Origin: Acinetobacter corruptisaponis
Lineage (GTDB): Bacteria; Pseudomonadota; Gammaproteobacteria; Pseudomonadales; Moraxellaceae
Length of the DNA stretch: 64,000 bases
Reading direction: 5' to 3'
Assembly: GCF_030053775.1 (NCBI RefSeq)
Contig: NZ_CP125671.1
Span: 1-64,000, forward strand
Part shown: positions 17,629 through 27,068 of the stretch, piece by piece
Layout of the letters: each line of letters starts with the position of its first letter
How positions within the stretch are numbered: the first letter of the stretch is position 1
Translations under genes and position numbers: made by a program
Notes under the pieces: generated by a model
The model's input: only the letters and a program-made list of their open reading frames with translations
Database searches by the model: none
Told to the model about the DNA's origin: nothing

Positions 17629-17925
17629 TTATTTATTGCTACCAGGCATATTCATCTTTGAATGATCCATTTTAGAATGGTCCATATTCATCATAGAATG
17701 ATCCATTTTTGACATGTCAGATGAGTTAGGAGACTGATGTTGACTATGATCTTGCTGAGTCTTGTCATCTTTTTCCATTTTACAAGGTTTTGTACAAGGT
17801 TCCTGTGCTTTTACCGTTTTAGTGGCACTTGAGGTTGATACATCTTTTGCCCAAGATTGAGTACCAGCAATTAAAGTTCCAGCACACATTAAAATTGTTA
17901 GACTACGACGCACTACAGTTTTCAT
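17629..17925 (-). CDS. Met/His-rich exported protein, putative copper binder
   Basis: 98 residues with a signal peptide (MKTVVRRSLTILMCAGTLIAG, cleavage near SWA-KD). The mature part has CTKPCKMEKDD and a C-terminal run of DHSKM/MDHS units (SKMDHSMMNMDHSKMDHSKM), a pattern known from copper-binding periplasmic proteins and similar to the arm of the neighbouring CopA. It belongs to no named family that I recognise. First gene of the leftward copper block, 90 bp before copA and about 70 bp from the CusR box at 17996, so it should be the most directly induced gene. Confidence 0.75.
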   Translation of the reverse strand: MKTVVRRSLTILMCAGTLIAGTQSWAKDVSTSSATKTVKAQEPCTKPCKMEKDDKTQQDHSQHQSPNSSDMSKMDHSMMNMDHSKMDHSKMNMPGSNK

Positions 17926-17995
17926 AAGTTTCTCTAAAAGTTAATTTCTTGCTACTACAATAAAGTGAAGCACTGAACATCTAAGTGACTTGAAA

Positions 17996-18011
17996 ATGAC
18001 ATTTTTGTAAT
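17996..18011. promoter_or_regulatory. CusR-type box A (divergent cop/cus and cusRS)
   Basis: ATGACATTTTTGTAAT; on the minus strand ATTACAAAAATGTCAT. It closely matches the box known for CusR (TGACAA and TTGTCA half-sites) and three more boxes in this window. It lies midway between the Met/His-rich gene and cusR, so it can serve both directions. Confidence 0.8.
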
Positions 18012-18073
18012 CTATCTCGATCAGATGTTTTATAACGTTATTATAGTTTTAATGAATAACTTAGGATTCTGAG

Positions 18074-18754
18074 ATGAGAATACTATTAGTTGAAGATGAA
18101 CAAAAAACTGGTGATTATCTCAAGCAAGGTTTATCCGAAGCTGGCTATATTACGGACTGGGTTACAGATGGGTTAACGGGTAAACATCAAGCTCTTTCTG
18201 AAGAGTATGACTTAATTATTTTAGACGTGATGTTACCTGGACTAAATGGTTGGAATATTATCAATGATATTCGTAGCAGCGGTAAAACAATGCCCATTCT
18301 TTTTCTTACCGCCCGAGATCAAATCGAAGATCGAGTAAAAGGATTAGAGCTAGGCGCTGATGATTATTTAGTTAAGCCTTTTGCTTTTGCAGAGCTTCTA
18401 GCTCGAATAAAAACGCTCCTTAGACGAGGGCAACAAAGAGAAGATAATAATATTATTAAGATTGCTGATTTAGAACTTGATTTGAGAAAACGTCGGGTAA
18501 CACGAGCAGGTCAACGCATTGATCTGACGGCTAAAGAATTTGCGCTTATGGAGCTTTTTATGCGTAGAAGAGGTGAAATTCTACCAAGAGCACTTATTGC
18601 ATCTCAAATTTGGGATATGAACTTTGATAGTGATACAAATGTAGTTGAAGTCGCTATTAAACGATTAAGAAATAAAGTAGATAGTAATTTTACCCCTAAG
18701 TTAATTCAGAATATTCGAGGAATGGGGTATGTATTAGAGGTAGAAGATGAATAA
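18074..18754 (+). CDS. cusR: CusR/CopR copper response regulator
   Basis: OmpR-family response regulator, 226 residues. The receiver domain (1-120) has the phospho-acceptor Asp51 in LIILDVMLPG and the conserved Lys in DYLVKPF. The winged-helix DNA-binding domain (about 130-226) ends QNIRGMGYVLEVED. It overlaps cusS by 8 bp. Closest in pattern to CusR/CopR/PcoR, heavy-metal regulators. Four matching boxes in this window stand before copper units, which makes it the likely master regulator of the island and of itself. Confidence 0.92.
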   Translation: MRILLVEDEQKTGDYLKQGLSEAGYITDWVTDGLTGKHQALSEEYDLIILDVMLPGLNGWNIINDIRSSGKTMPILFLTARDQIEDRVKGLELGADDYLVKPFAFAELLARIKTLLRRGQQREDNNIIKIADLELDLRKRRVTRAGQRIDLTAKEFALMELFMRRRGEILPRALIASQIWDMNFDSDTNVVEVAIKRLRNKVDSNFTPKLIQNIRGMGYVLEVEDE

Positions 18755-20147
18755 TAAATTATTCAAATCTATCAGTTTTCGTATTGGTATTATTTTCTCA
18801 TTATCGACTATATGCATTCTCATTATGATGGGGTTTTTCATCCATAAATTAGTGATGCATCATTTTGAAACGCAAGATCGTACCCAATTAGAAGGTAAAA
18901 TCCAGCTTATTCAGAATCTTCTCCAACAGCATCCTAAAAATTCTCCAGAACTTGATCTATATTTGAAAGATGCTTTAGTTGGACACCATGATCTTATGGT
19001 CCAAATAGAACGACCGGCAGGTCAGATTTTATTTAGTTCAGCATCTTCAATCATTAATACTCAACAGTTAATCAAGTCAGCAAATAACCCTTGGATTAAA
19101 TGGAAAATTAAGAATAAGACCTATCGTGGCATGATCTACAACACGGATATAAACAAAAATACTGAAATACAATCTGTACGCATTATTGTGGGGATCGATA
19201 CATCTGAACATCTACATTTTTTAAATGATTTTAAGCGTCAACTTTTTTACATTGGTTTAGCCGGTACGATTTGTTTAATGTTTTTAGGCTGGTTTGCAAC
19301 CTGGAGAGGTTTAAGACCCGTGCAAAAAATGGCTAAGGTCGCAGAAGGCATTTCTGCCCAACATCTTTCAGAACGTTTAGAAGTTGAGCACACACCAACA
19401 GAACTAAAATCATTAGCAATTGCCTTCAATGATATGCTCGACAGACTAGAATCAGCTTTAGAAAGGCTTTCCGATTTTTCATCTGATTTAGCGCATGAAA
19501 TTAGAACACCGATTAATAACTTAATGACTCAAACTCAAGTATGTCTTGCCCGTAAACGAGATACCAGTACCTATCAAGAAGTACTATTTTCTAATTTAGA
19601 AGAATTAGAACGTTTGACTCGAATGGTATCCGATATGCTTTTCTTGGCAAAAGCAGAACATGGCCTAAAATTACAGAACTTACAGAATATTGACCTGGTT
19701 AAAGAAGTTACAGCCTTATTTGATTTCTATGATGCGCTAGCTGCCGAAAAAAATATGACGCTTCAACAAACAGGATCTGGAAATGTCAAAGGTGATCCTG
19801 CTATGTTACGTCGAGCACTCAGCAATCTATTATCTAATGCAGTTAAATATGGAAATAAGAATTCTACAATACGCATAAAACTTCAACAGAATTTAGATAA
19901 CACAATATTTTCAATTGAAAATGAAGGCCCTGAAATCTCTCCTGAACAACTATCCAGGTTATTTGATCGATTTTATCGAACAGATGCATCTAGACAAAGA
20001 ACAGAAGAAGGAACCGGCTTAGGGCTCGCGATAACAAAATCTATTCTTGATATGCTTGGGGCGACCATCCAGGCTGAATCCCTCAATGGTCGAATCATTT
20101 TTACCATTGTTTTTCAAAGTGAATCCATGCAAGGGGAATCATTTTAA
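18747..20147 (+). CDS. cusS: CusS/CopS copper sensor kinase
   Basis: Inner-membrane histidine kinase, 466 residues, that senses periplasmic copper or silver and phosphorylates CusR. Transmembrane helix 1 (about 10-32) and helix 2 (about 168-188) enclose a periplasmic sensor loop. A HAMP domain, the H box DFSSDLAHEIRTP with the phospho-His near residue 250, and the ATPase motifs NLLSNAVKYG and GTGLGLAI follow. Start overlaps the cusR end by 8 bp. No terminator is obvious in the 40 bp before the convergent MgtC-like gene. Confidence 0.92.
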   Translation: MNNKLFKSISFRIGIIFSLSTICILIMMGFFIHKLVMHHFETQDRTQLEGKIQLIQNLLQQHPKNSPELDLYLKDALVGHHDLMVQIERPAGQILFSSASSIINTQQLIKSANNPWIKWKIKNKTYRGMIYNTDINKNTEIQSVRIIVGIDTSEHLHFLNDFKRQLFYIGLAGTICLMFLGWFATWRGLRPVQKMAKVAEGISAQHLSERLEVEHTPTELKSLAIAFNDMLDRLESALERLSDFSSDLAHEIRTPINNLMTQTQVCLARKRDTSTYQEVLFSNLEELERLTRMVSDMLFLAKAEHGLKLQNLQNIDLVKEVTALFDFYDALAAEKNMTLQQTGSGNVKGDPAMLRRALSNLLSNAVKYGNKNSTIRIKLQQNLDNTIFSIENEGPEISPEQLSRLFDRFYRTDASRQRTEEGTGLGLAITKSILDMLGATIQAESLNGRIIFTIVFQSESMQGESF

Positions 20148-20186
20148 CTCATTTTTTTGAACATCTTCCATTTACCCGAGTTGACC

Positions 20187-21470
20187 TTACATAAAGTTCA
20201 AACTGAGAGCCAGAGCTACGCCAGCACCTATCATGGCAATTGTGTAGCCAAATATGATAGCTCGGCCAAACTGTGCCCCCCCTGTCATCCATGCAATTGT
20301 CGCTTTGCTTAACATGTTGCTCAGTGTGGCCAGCCCTAGCGCGACAGCAGCCACATTTGTTGTTAAGCCTTCAGTACTATGCAGGCGGGCAAGTGAGACT
20401 AAAATAGCATCTACGTCTGCTAGCCCAGAAATAGTCGATAATACGAAGATGCCGCTGGTGCCCAACCATTGTTTTGCTGCCGGGACCAAGACTGCCATGA
20501 CAGCCAGGAAAGCAGCGAAGCTGAATGCTGTCCCAAGATCAAAAGGAGCCATTGCTTCTATTGTTCGATCGTTGTTTTCAGCGCTGGTAATTTGGCGTTG
20601 TCTCCACAATGCCATACCCAGCAGAAGGATTCCCGCAATCATCATTGCACCACCAAAAGTGCTTAGCAATGCTGGCTCAATGACGCCTATCAGCACAACC
20701 ATACGAAAAAACATGATGCCACAGGCAGCCAATGTTCCAGAAATAGCAGCACTGACCATGACGGGGTGCTGGCGTGTATAGCGTGCCAGTGCGACAGTTG
20801 CAGCTGTAGAAGATGCCAAACCACCCAATAGACCTGTCCAGAGTATGCCTCTTTCTGAACCGGTGAGCCGCATGGCAAAATGACCTGCCAGAGAGAGTCC
20901 GGCAATCAGGATCACTGCCCACCATAACTGGTAAGGATTTAATGCAGCAAAAGGTCCCAGACCCGTATTGGGTAAGTAGGGTAATATAACGACAGAAAGT
21001 ACCAGCAACTGCAGGGATGCGGTTAATTCACGATGCTCTATCAAGCGTAGCCAACCGTGTAAGGTTGGCTTGAGATCCAAAAATACAGCGACGATTACAG
21101 CCGCGGTTAATGCTAAAGTAACATTACCATGGGATGCATATGCACCTAAAACTAATGTCAACAGCATCGCGATCGTCGTGGTAGCGCTTAAATTACCGGA
21201 AATTTTTGCGGTACGCGCGTAGGATACCGTAAGTAAAAGGGAAAGCCCTAATACGGCTGCGACTAGTGGCCAAGGCCCAAAGTTTGGCTGTAAATGACCG
21301 AGCACTCCTCCGAGTAATCCTGTCAATGTGAAGGTACGTAGGCCTGCTACTCGGCTGCCTTCTGGCAGTTCACGATCATTCCATCCTCGTTCTAAACCAA
21401 TGAGCAGGCCGATGGCAAGTGCTGCAATAAGACCTGGTACATCTGGTGGAAGAAAAGAACTCTCTATCAT
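20187..21470 (-). CDS. MgtC/SapB and DUF4010 membrane protein
   Basis: Polytopic membrane protein of 427 residues with about 12 hydrophobic segments. The N-terminal MgtC/SapB domain is seen in LIAALAIGLLIGLERGW and GLRTFTLTGLLGG; the rest matches the DUF4010 pattern. Function unknown; the family is linked to ion or membrane homeostasis. Its start overlaps the end of the copper ATPase gene by 4 bp (ATGA), so translation is coupled. Base use is more GC-rich than the cus genes. Association with a copper ATPase hints at a role in metal tolerance, but that is only context. Confidence 0.8.
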   Translation of the reverse strand: MIESSFLPPDVPGLIAALAIGLLIGLERGWNDRELPEGSRVAGLRTFTLTGLLGGVLGHLQPNFGPWPLVAAVLGLSLLLTVSYARTAKISGNLSATTTIAMLLTLVLGAYASHGNVTLALTAAVIVAVFLDLKPTLHGWLRLIEHRELTASLQLLVLSVVILPYLPNTGLGPFAALNPYQLWWAVILIAGLSLAGHFAMRLTGSERGILWTGLLGGLASSTAATVALARYTRQHPVMVSAAISGTLAACGIMFFRMVVLIGVIEPALLSTFGGAMMIAGILLLGMALWRQRQITSAENNDRTIEAMAPFDLGTAFSFAAFLAVMAVLVPAAKQWLGTSGIFVLSTISGLADVDAILVSLARLHSTEGLTTNVAAVALGLATLSNMLSKATIAWMTGGAQFGRAIIFGYTIAMIGAGVALALSLNFM

Positions 21471-23842
21471 AACTTTTTATTTCGCAGGCGAAGGGCATTG
21501 GTGATGACTGAAGCTGAACTCAAACTCATAGCCAAGGCGGCAATCATCGGTGACAACAACCAACCGGTAAATGGATATAGTACGCCAGCCGCGATAGGGA
21601 TACCCAAAGCATTGTAAAGGAAAGCAAACATGAGGTTCTGTTTCATGTTGCCAACAGTAGCTTCCGAAAGTGAACGGGCAACAGCAATCCCTCGTAAATC
21701 TCCCTTGACCAGCGTAACTTGGGCACTATTCATTGCAACATCAGTCCCGGTTCCCATAGCGATACCGACATCAGCTTTAGCCAAGGCTGGTGCATCATTG
21801 ATGCCATCACCAGCCATAGCCACGATGCGACCTTCCTTCTGCAATTTGCTGACCAGTTCTAGTTTATCTGCGGGTTTGACTTCGCCATGTACCTCATCAA
21901 TGCCTAGACGTGCTGCGACTGAACGGGCAGTGGTGAGACCATCTCCTGTTGCCATCACGATACGTAGACCCGCTTCCTTCAGGGTGGCAAGTGCTTCTGG
22001 GGTATTTTTTTTGATGGGATCGGATACTGCAAGCAGACCGGCCAATTCACCATTGATGGCTAGATGCATCACACTTGCACCTTCCGAACGCAGCTCTTCG
22101 GCTTGCGGAATCAGAGATTGTACCGAGATACCCAATTGCTCCATCAGTGCTGTGTTGCCCAAAGCTAACTGACGATCGCCCACTTGACCTCGAACACCAA
22201 TCCCTGAGCCCGATTCAAAATTATCTGGTGTTTCAAGAGACAGGCCACGTTCGTGTGCTGCGTTTACAATCGCTTCGGCTAGCGGGTGTTCACTGCCTTG
22301 ATCAAGACTGGCGGCTAAACGTAATACTTCAGATTCATCGAAACCTGATGCGGCAACCACACGATCGAATACAGGGCGTCCTTCAGTTAACGTACCTGTT
22401 TTATCGATGATTAGTGTGTCAATCTTGCGTAGATTCTCAATGGCTGCTGCATCACGGAACAGCACACCATGAGTAGCACCTTGACCCGTCGCAACCATGA
22501 TAGACATTGGAGTTGCCAAGCCTAGTGCACAAGGACAGGCAATAATGAGTACTGCCACAGCATTGATTAATGCATAAACCCAGCTTGATTCTTCTGGGCC
22601 GAATAGTCCCCATCCAAAGAAGGTAAGCAAGGCAATGGTCACTACAGCCATGACGAACCAACCTGCTACCTGATCAGCCATACGTTGCATTGGTGCTCTC
22701 GATCGTTGAGCTTGCGCCACCATCTGTACGATCTGGGATAACATGGTACTTGAACCAATTTTCTCTGAACGCATGATTAGGGAACCATTGGTATTCAGGG
22801 TAGCACCAATGACTTTATCACCGATGCGTTTAGTGATCGGTAAAGGTTCACCTGTCAGCATCGATTCATCCACTGAACTACTTCCTTCAGTGATTACACC
22901 ATCCACAGGCACTTTTTCACCTGGGCGAATTCTGAGTAAATCTCCTACATGGACATGCGTTAGAGGAACATCTTCTTCAGTTCCATCAGGCAGGATTCGG
23001 CGAGCTGTTTTAGGAGCGAGCCCAAGGAGTGACTTAATTGCAGCAGAAGTTTGCGAACGTGCTTTTAACTCCAATATTTGTCCCAGTAGGGTCAATGAAA
23101 TGATGACCGCTGAAGCTTCAAAGTAAACAGCGACACGACCCATGGAAATAAATGAGTCTGGGAAGATTTGCGGTGCAATGGTTGCGACCACACTATAAAT
23201 AAATGCAGCTCCAGTGCCCAAACCAATCAGCGTCCACATGTTCGGGCTGCGATTCACAACCGATTGCCAACCCCGGGAAAAAAATGGCCAACCTGCCCAA
23301 AGTACAATTGGGAGTGACAACACCAGTTCAATCCAGCTCTGAACAGCCATATTGAACAGGTTCATTTGATGACCAAACATCGCCAAAAAAGTCACGATGA
23401 TGGTCAATGGCAGTGTCCACCAGAAGCGTCGGCGGAAATCACGTAACTCCGGATTCTCATCTTCCTCTAATTCAGGAATGAGTGGCTCTAGTGTCATTCC
23501 GCATTTAGGACAGTTTCCAGGATGATCTTGCCTGATTTCTGGATGCATTGGGCATGTATAGATGGTCGTACCTGTTGTGCTTGCCGCATTAACGTGTTGA
23601 ACAGTCTGATGATGCTGTGTATGTGCATCGGCAGTCGTCGTTGCGGGTTTAGCGATATATTGCACCGGGCTGCTATGAAACTTTGATTGACATTTATCAC
23701 TGCAAAAAAAGTAAGTTTTCCCCTTAAATTCCTCATGGTATTTCGATTCTTCAGTGACGGTCATACCACAGACTGGGTCTTTCAGTACGTCTGTTGTAGC
23801 CTGTGCCATATGGTCCTGGTTATGATTTTTTTGATCTGACAT
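21467..23842 (-). CDS. Cu(I) P-type ATPase with YHS and heavy-metal-binding domains
   Basis: P1B-1 copper-exporting ATPase, 791 residues. A YHS domain (DPVCGMTVTEESKYHEEFKG, about 20-60) and a domain with YTCPMHPEIRQDHPGNCPKCG (about 95-125) replace the usual HMA domains. The membrane CPC motif (IACPCALGLATP) is near residue 440, the phosphorylation site DKTGTLTEG near 480 and the hinge GDGINDAPAL near 680. This N-terminal layout is seen in SilP/CopB-like pumps of metal-resistance plasmids. It is preceded by the methyltransferase-like gene by 11 bp and coupled to the MgtC-like gene. It probably pumps Cu(I) or Ag(I) into the periplasm for CusCBA and CopA. Confidence 0.92.
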   Translation of the reverse strand: MSDQKNHNQDHMAQATTDVLKDPVCGMTVTEESKYHEEFKGKTYFFCSDKCQSKFHSSPVQYIAKPATTTADAHTQHHQTVQHVNAASTTGTTIYTCPMHPEIRQDHPGNCPKCGMTLEPLIPELEEDENPELRDFRRRFWWTLPLTIIVTFLAMFGHQMNLFNMAVQSWIELVLSLPIVLWAGWPFFSRGWQSVVNRSPNMWTLIGLGTGAAFIYSVVATIAPQIFPDSFISMGRVAVYFEASAVIISLTLLGQILELKARSQTSAAIKSLLGLAPKTARRILPDGTEEDVPLTHVHVGDLLRIRPGEKVPVDGVITEGSSSVDESMLTGEPLPITKRIGDKVIGATLNTNGSLIMRSEKIGSSTMLSQIVQMVAQAQRSRAPMQRMADQVAGWFVMAVVTIALLTFFGWGLFGPEESSWVYALINAVAVLIIACPCALGLATPMSIMVATGQGATHGVLFRDAAAIENLRKIDTLIIDKTGTLTEGRPVFDRVVAASGFDESEVLRLAASLDQGSEHPLAEAIVNAAHERGLSLETPDNFESGSGIGVRGQVGDRQLALGNTALMEQLGISVQSLIPQAEELRSEGASVMHLAINGELAGLLAVSDPIKKNTPEALATLKEAGLRIVMATGDGLTTARSVAARLGIDEVHGEVKPADKLELVSKLQKEGRIVAMAGDGINDAPALAKADVGIAMGTGTDVAMNSAQVTLVKGDLRGIAVARSLSEATVGNMKQNLMFAFLYNALGIPIAAGVLYPFTGWLLSPMIAALAMSLSSASVITNALRLRNKKL

Positions 23843-23853
23843 AAATAATTCTC

Positions 23854-24504
23854 TTATGGTAAAGTGGTTTTATGGCCGAATTTTGGAATAAATCTCGGAG
23901 TCTGTTGAGCATAGCTGTCATAGACAGCGCCAAACTGTTTACTCATTTCAGCCTCTTCCTTAATTGCCAAGCGGCTGTACATTAAGAGTAGGATTGGAAA
24001 CATAATCAGTGTCAGTAAAGTTGGCCATTGCAATAAAAAACCCAGCAAGATCATCACAAAAGCCACGTATTGTGGGTGACGTATACGTGCATAAGGGCCT
24101 GTGATCGCTAAAGAATGCTGACGTTGCGCGTTGTACAGCACGTGCCATGACGTTGATAACAGGTAAAATCCATAGCCCAAGAAAACGTAACTGGCGATAT
24201 GCAAAATGCCAAAATGTGGATCACCTTTTTCACCTAATAGCGTTGACCACAAGTGACCTGCATTATGAGAAAGTAAGTCAAGTTGAGGGAAGCGAGTTTG
24301 AAGCCAACCAGATAACAGGTAAATGGTTAAAGGAAAACCATACATTTCGACAAATAGAGCAATGATAAAAGCCGAAAAGGCCCCAAATGTACGCCAATCG
24401 CGCGCAGTGGAAGGTCTAAAAAAACTGAAAGCGAACATGATAAAAACTGCTGAGTTAATGATAACCAGCGTCCATAAACCATAAGCCGATTCCGCATGAT
24501 TCAT
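23854..24504 (-). CDS. isoprenylcysteine methyltransferase-like membrane protein
   Basis: 216-residue protein with about five membrane helices and the ICMT/PEMT signature GPYARIRHPQYVAF followed by a late EEAEMSKQFGAVYDSYAQQTPRFIP. Bacterial members of this family are common in copper and other metal clusters but the substrate is not known. It lies between a DUF2933 gene and the copper ATPase in one leftward unit with short gaps (20 and 11 bp). The call rests on the conserved RHPQY and EE motifs. Confidence 0.82.
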   Translation of the reverse strand: MNHAESAYGLWTLVIINSAVFIMFAFSFFRPSTARDWRTFGAFSAFIIALFVEMYGFPLTIYLLSGWLQTRFPQLDLLSHNAGHLWSTLLGEKGDPHFGILHIASYVFLGYGFYLLSTSWHVLYNAQRQHSLAITGPYARIRHPQYVAFVMILLGFLLQWPTLLTLIMFPILLLMYSRLAIKEEAEMSKQFGAVYDSYAQQTPRFIPKFGHKTTLP

Positions 24505-24524
24505 GATGGATCTCCTGATAAGAG

Positions 24525-24773
24525 CTATTTTTTGTTATCAGATATATCGGATTTTTTTTGCTGCGAGTGGTTATGCCCATGACCACCATGCATAAAAATA
24601 TGCATCAGTGGACACGCTAAAAGGAATAAATAAGGCAAAGCACCGATAACGTGGGCTAAATGTTCCGTTAATAGAAAATAAGCTGCGATACCACCCAGCA
24701 CGATTAGACCAATGGCATAACGTGTAGACCAAAAGTTAGGTACTGAATTATTTTCTTGGTGTTGGTGATTCAT
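24525..24773 (-). CDS. DUF2933 small membrane protein
   Basis: 82 residues with two membrane helices (RYAIGLIVLGGIAAYFLL and ALPYLFLLACPLMHIFMH), then a His-rich tail GGHGHNHSQQKKS. This is the pattern of DUF2933 proteins often found beside copper and silver ATPases. The CPLMHIFMHGGHGHNH stretch could bind metal. Function not known. Second gene of the leftward unit starting at 25231. Confidence 0.85.
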   Translation of the reverse strand: MNHQHQENNSVPNFWSTRYAIGLIVLGGIAAYFLLTEHLAHVIGALPYLFLLACPLMHIFMHGGHGHNHSQQKKSDISDNKK

Positions 24774-24799
24774 GGTGCTTTCCCCTAATTCATGGGTAA

Positions 24800-25231
24800 C
24801 TATTTAGTTGCTGACGGAGGCATACAGTCCATCATCATCTGCATCATGGATTGCATCATGTCCATACGTTTTTCCATCATCTGCTGACGGTCAGCCATAT
24901 TTGCATTCATGCTTTGGCTGCCCATCTGTTTCATCATACTCATACCTCGTTGCATGAGTTTCATGTGCTCAGCCATAAGTTTCTGACGTTCTTGTGGGGT
25001 TTTTGCAGCCATCATCTTCTCATGCATGGCTTGCATCGCCTTCATGTGTTGATCCATTGCAGCCATTTTATCTGTAGCAGTGGTGCTGGTAACTGTTTGC
25101 TTAATTGTTACTGCAGATGGTGTTGTTTTTTCAGGGTGGTGATCTTTGTGTTCATCGGATTGCTGTGCAAATGTATTCAATGACGCGGCTGCGATACATA
25201 AGCCCAAAAAAATGTTTTTGAATTTCATCAT
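24800..25231 (-). CDS. Met-rich periplasmic protein
   Basis: 143 residues with a signal peptide (IFLGLCIAAASLNTFAQ). The mature chain is mostly helical with very many Met (MAAMDQHMKAMQAMHEKMM, MMEKRMDMMQSMM) and some His, a composition typical of periplasmic Cu(I) buffers. It resembles copper-island Met-rich helical proteins but I cannot name the family. First gene after CusR box B (25379), 27 bp before the DUF2933 gene. Confidence 0.75.
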   Translation of the reverse strand: MMKFKNIFLGLCIAAASLNTFAQQSDEHKDHHPEKTTPSAVTIKQTVTSTTATDKMAAMDQHMKAMQAMHEKMMAAKTPQERQKLMAEHMKLMQRGMSMMKQMGSQSMNANMADRQQMMEKRMDMMQSMMQMMMDCMPPSATK

Positions 25232-25378
25232 AATTTTTTCCTTTAAATAATTTGGAAGTAAAAGCTATGTTTTAGTACTGAACAGAGTCTAGGAATTTGA
25301 CTACTAAACTGATGAAATTTTTGGTTATTCTCTGTCTCTCTTAAAAATTTTAGCACTATTAATTAATTATTTTTAAAA

Positions 25379-25394
25379 ATGACAAAAATGTAAT
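25379..25394. promoter_or_regulatory. CusR-type box B
   Basis: ATGACAAAAATGTAAT. The surrounding stretch of about 29 bp is the same as that around box C at 28258. It lies about 150 bp before the Met-rich gene at 25231. A further half-site, ATGACAAAAA, is at 25431-25440, just before the IS5 insertion. Confidence 0.8.
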
Positions 25395-25451
25395 TTTGAG
25401 ATCTTCTCGAAATATATAGTCTATGCTGAGATGACAAAAATTTTATTTAAT

Positions 25452-26373
25452 AGATCTCTTGCATAAATCAAAAAACGATCAATTTATTGGTCGTTTTTTG
25501 TATCAAACAATACGCCATTTTCGATTATTATTGTTCCATGAACTACTCAAAAGTAAAAACACTGTCAAACAGCCAGTTTAAACGACTTGTCGGAATACAA
25601 ACCTCAACTTTTGCAGAAATGCTTGAAGTATTGAGAGCTGCTCAAAGTGTTAGTCGACGAGGAAGACCTTCTGTACTTTCGCTTGAAGATCAGCTATTGA
25701 TGACCTTAAGTTATTGGCGTGAATATCGAACACTTTTTCATGTTTCGATGAGCTATGGTATACATGAATCTAATGCTTCTAGAATTATTCAAAAGATTGA
25801 GAATATCTTAATAAAATCCGATAAATTTCATTTACCTAAAAAATTACCACAAGGTGAAGGTTTAGATTGGGAAGTTGTCGTGGTTGATGCTACCGAGATA
25901 ACCATAGAACGTCCCAAAAAAACAGAAAAAGTATTATAGTGGCAAGAAAAAGCGTCACACCATCAAAGCCCAGCTGATGATTCACTACGAAACACGTCAG
26001 ATCATATCAACAGCCATTGCACACGGTAGTGTGCATGATGTTCAATTATTTAGAAGGCAACGCAAAAAACAAAGATACAAGGGGTTGTTGCTTGCAGATA
26101 AAGGCTATCAAGGTTTGAATCGACTAGGAGTGAGTTGCCTCATTCCCATAAAATCAAGCAAAAAGAAACCATTAACGCTGCTACATAAGCAAATCAATCG
26201 TGAAATTGGAAAACGACGTATCCGAATTGAGCATGTAAATGGTAAATTAAAGACCTTTAAAATTCTTGCTGAACGTTATCGTAATCGGCGTAAACGCATG
26301 GGTTTACGCCTCAATTTGATTGCTGCAATTTACAACATGGAGTTGGTCAATAAATGATTTTTGCAAGAGGTCT
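25452..26373 (+). mobile_element. IS5-family element (two-frame transposase)
   Basis: 922-bp element with imperfect inverted repeats AGATCTCTTGCATAAATCA at the left and its counterpart ending GCAAGAGGTCT at 26373. A 3-bp direct repeat AAT flanks it (25449-25451 and 26374-26376), fitting the ISL2/IS427 side of the IS5 family. It inserted next to the promoter region of the 25231 unit. Confidence 0.8.
25538..26357 (+). CDS. IS5-family transposase, split over two frames
   Basis: DDE transposase read in two parts: 25538-25939 (MNYSKVKTLSNSQFKRLVG..., first catalytic Asp in VVVVDATEITIERP) and a second frame reaching 26357 with LLADKGYQGLNRLG (second Asp) and RIRIEHVNGKLKTFKI (Glu). The change of frame falls at a run of seven A near 25917-25924; one A fewer would give a single open frame. 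Several IS5-family groups use programmed frameshifting at such a run, so this may be normal. A simple inactivating mutation is the alternative. Confidence 0.75.
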
Positions 26374-26759
26374 AATATTAATCTTTTAAAACTATTAAAG
26401 TTGTTATGATTTTATGTGCTTAAAAAAATAAAAATGAAATGATTAGATGACTCCAAGGCTAGTTAGAGACACATTCTTAATGTAATTTACACTGTTATTC
26501 CTTTAAAGAAAAAATACAGTTGATCAAAATAGTTTTTTATAGAAAAAAGGGTGGATAATTTAATTATTAAACTTATTGGTATATTTATTAGATAGAAGGT
26601 AAAGAAGATTATTTTTAATATTAGGGTTTATAATCCAAATTTCAGAGTAAGGAATCTACTACTTATATAATAGAGATTCCATCTCCAAAACAGTACTACT
26701 GTATGAATGAGTTGTATTCAATGCAGGGAAGAATGTAGATCCTTAATACTAACGGAAAA
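26374..26759. other. AT-rich gap without recognisable gene
   Basis: Very AT-rich sequence with stops in all frames between the IS5 element and the DUF2789 gene. No operator, RNA gene or repeat was recognised. Confidence 0.6.
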
Positions 26760-27002
26760 TTATTTTACTGAATTTTCATGTAAAGACTCATTTAATTGAT
26801 CAATCACTGTCGTCCATTCACCATCAGAGTGTAGTTTTTCTTCTAAAAAATGACGTTGAGCATCAGTCCAAAAAATTGCTTGTGTTAAAAAAACATCTCC
26901 AGCTAGCTGATGGCTCTCTATGAATTTTGCAATTGCTTCTTCAGTAGAAGCTAAACCAAGCTGTTCAAATAATTTGGTCATTCTTGGACGTGTTTGAGTC
27001 AT
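26760..27002 (-). CDS. DUF2789 protein
   Basis: About 80 residues matching the DUF2789 pattern: MTKLFEQLGLASTEEAIAKF, FIESHQLAGDVFLTQAIFWT, AQRHFLEEKLHSDGEW. This family is common in Acinetobacter and Pseudomonas; its function is unknown. The start MTQTRPRM at 27002 is preferred over the Met at 27017, since DUF2789 proteins begin close to the MTKLFEQLG stretch. It sits alone between two insertion sequences and has probably been trapped in the copper island. Confidence 0.75.
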   Translation of the reverse strand: MTQTRPRMTKLFEQLGLASTEEAIAKFIESHQLAGDVFLTQAIFWTDAQRHFLEEKLHSDGEWTTVIDQLNESLHENSVK

Positions 27003-27068
27003 GTGCTTAGCCCACAAATTTATATTAGATCAAATTAAACATAACATGTTTATATTTAAACTAAAATA

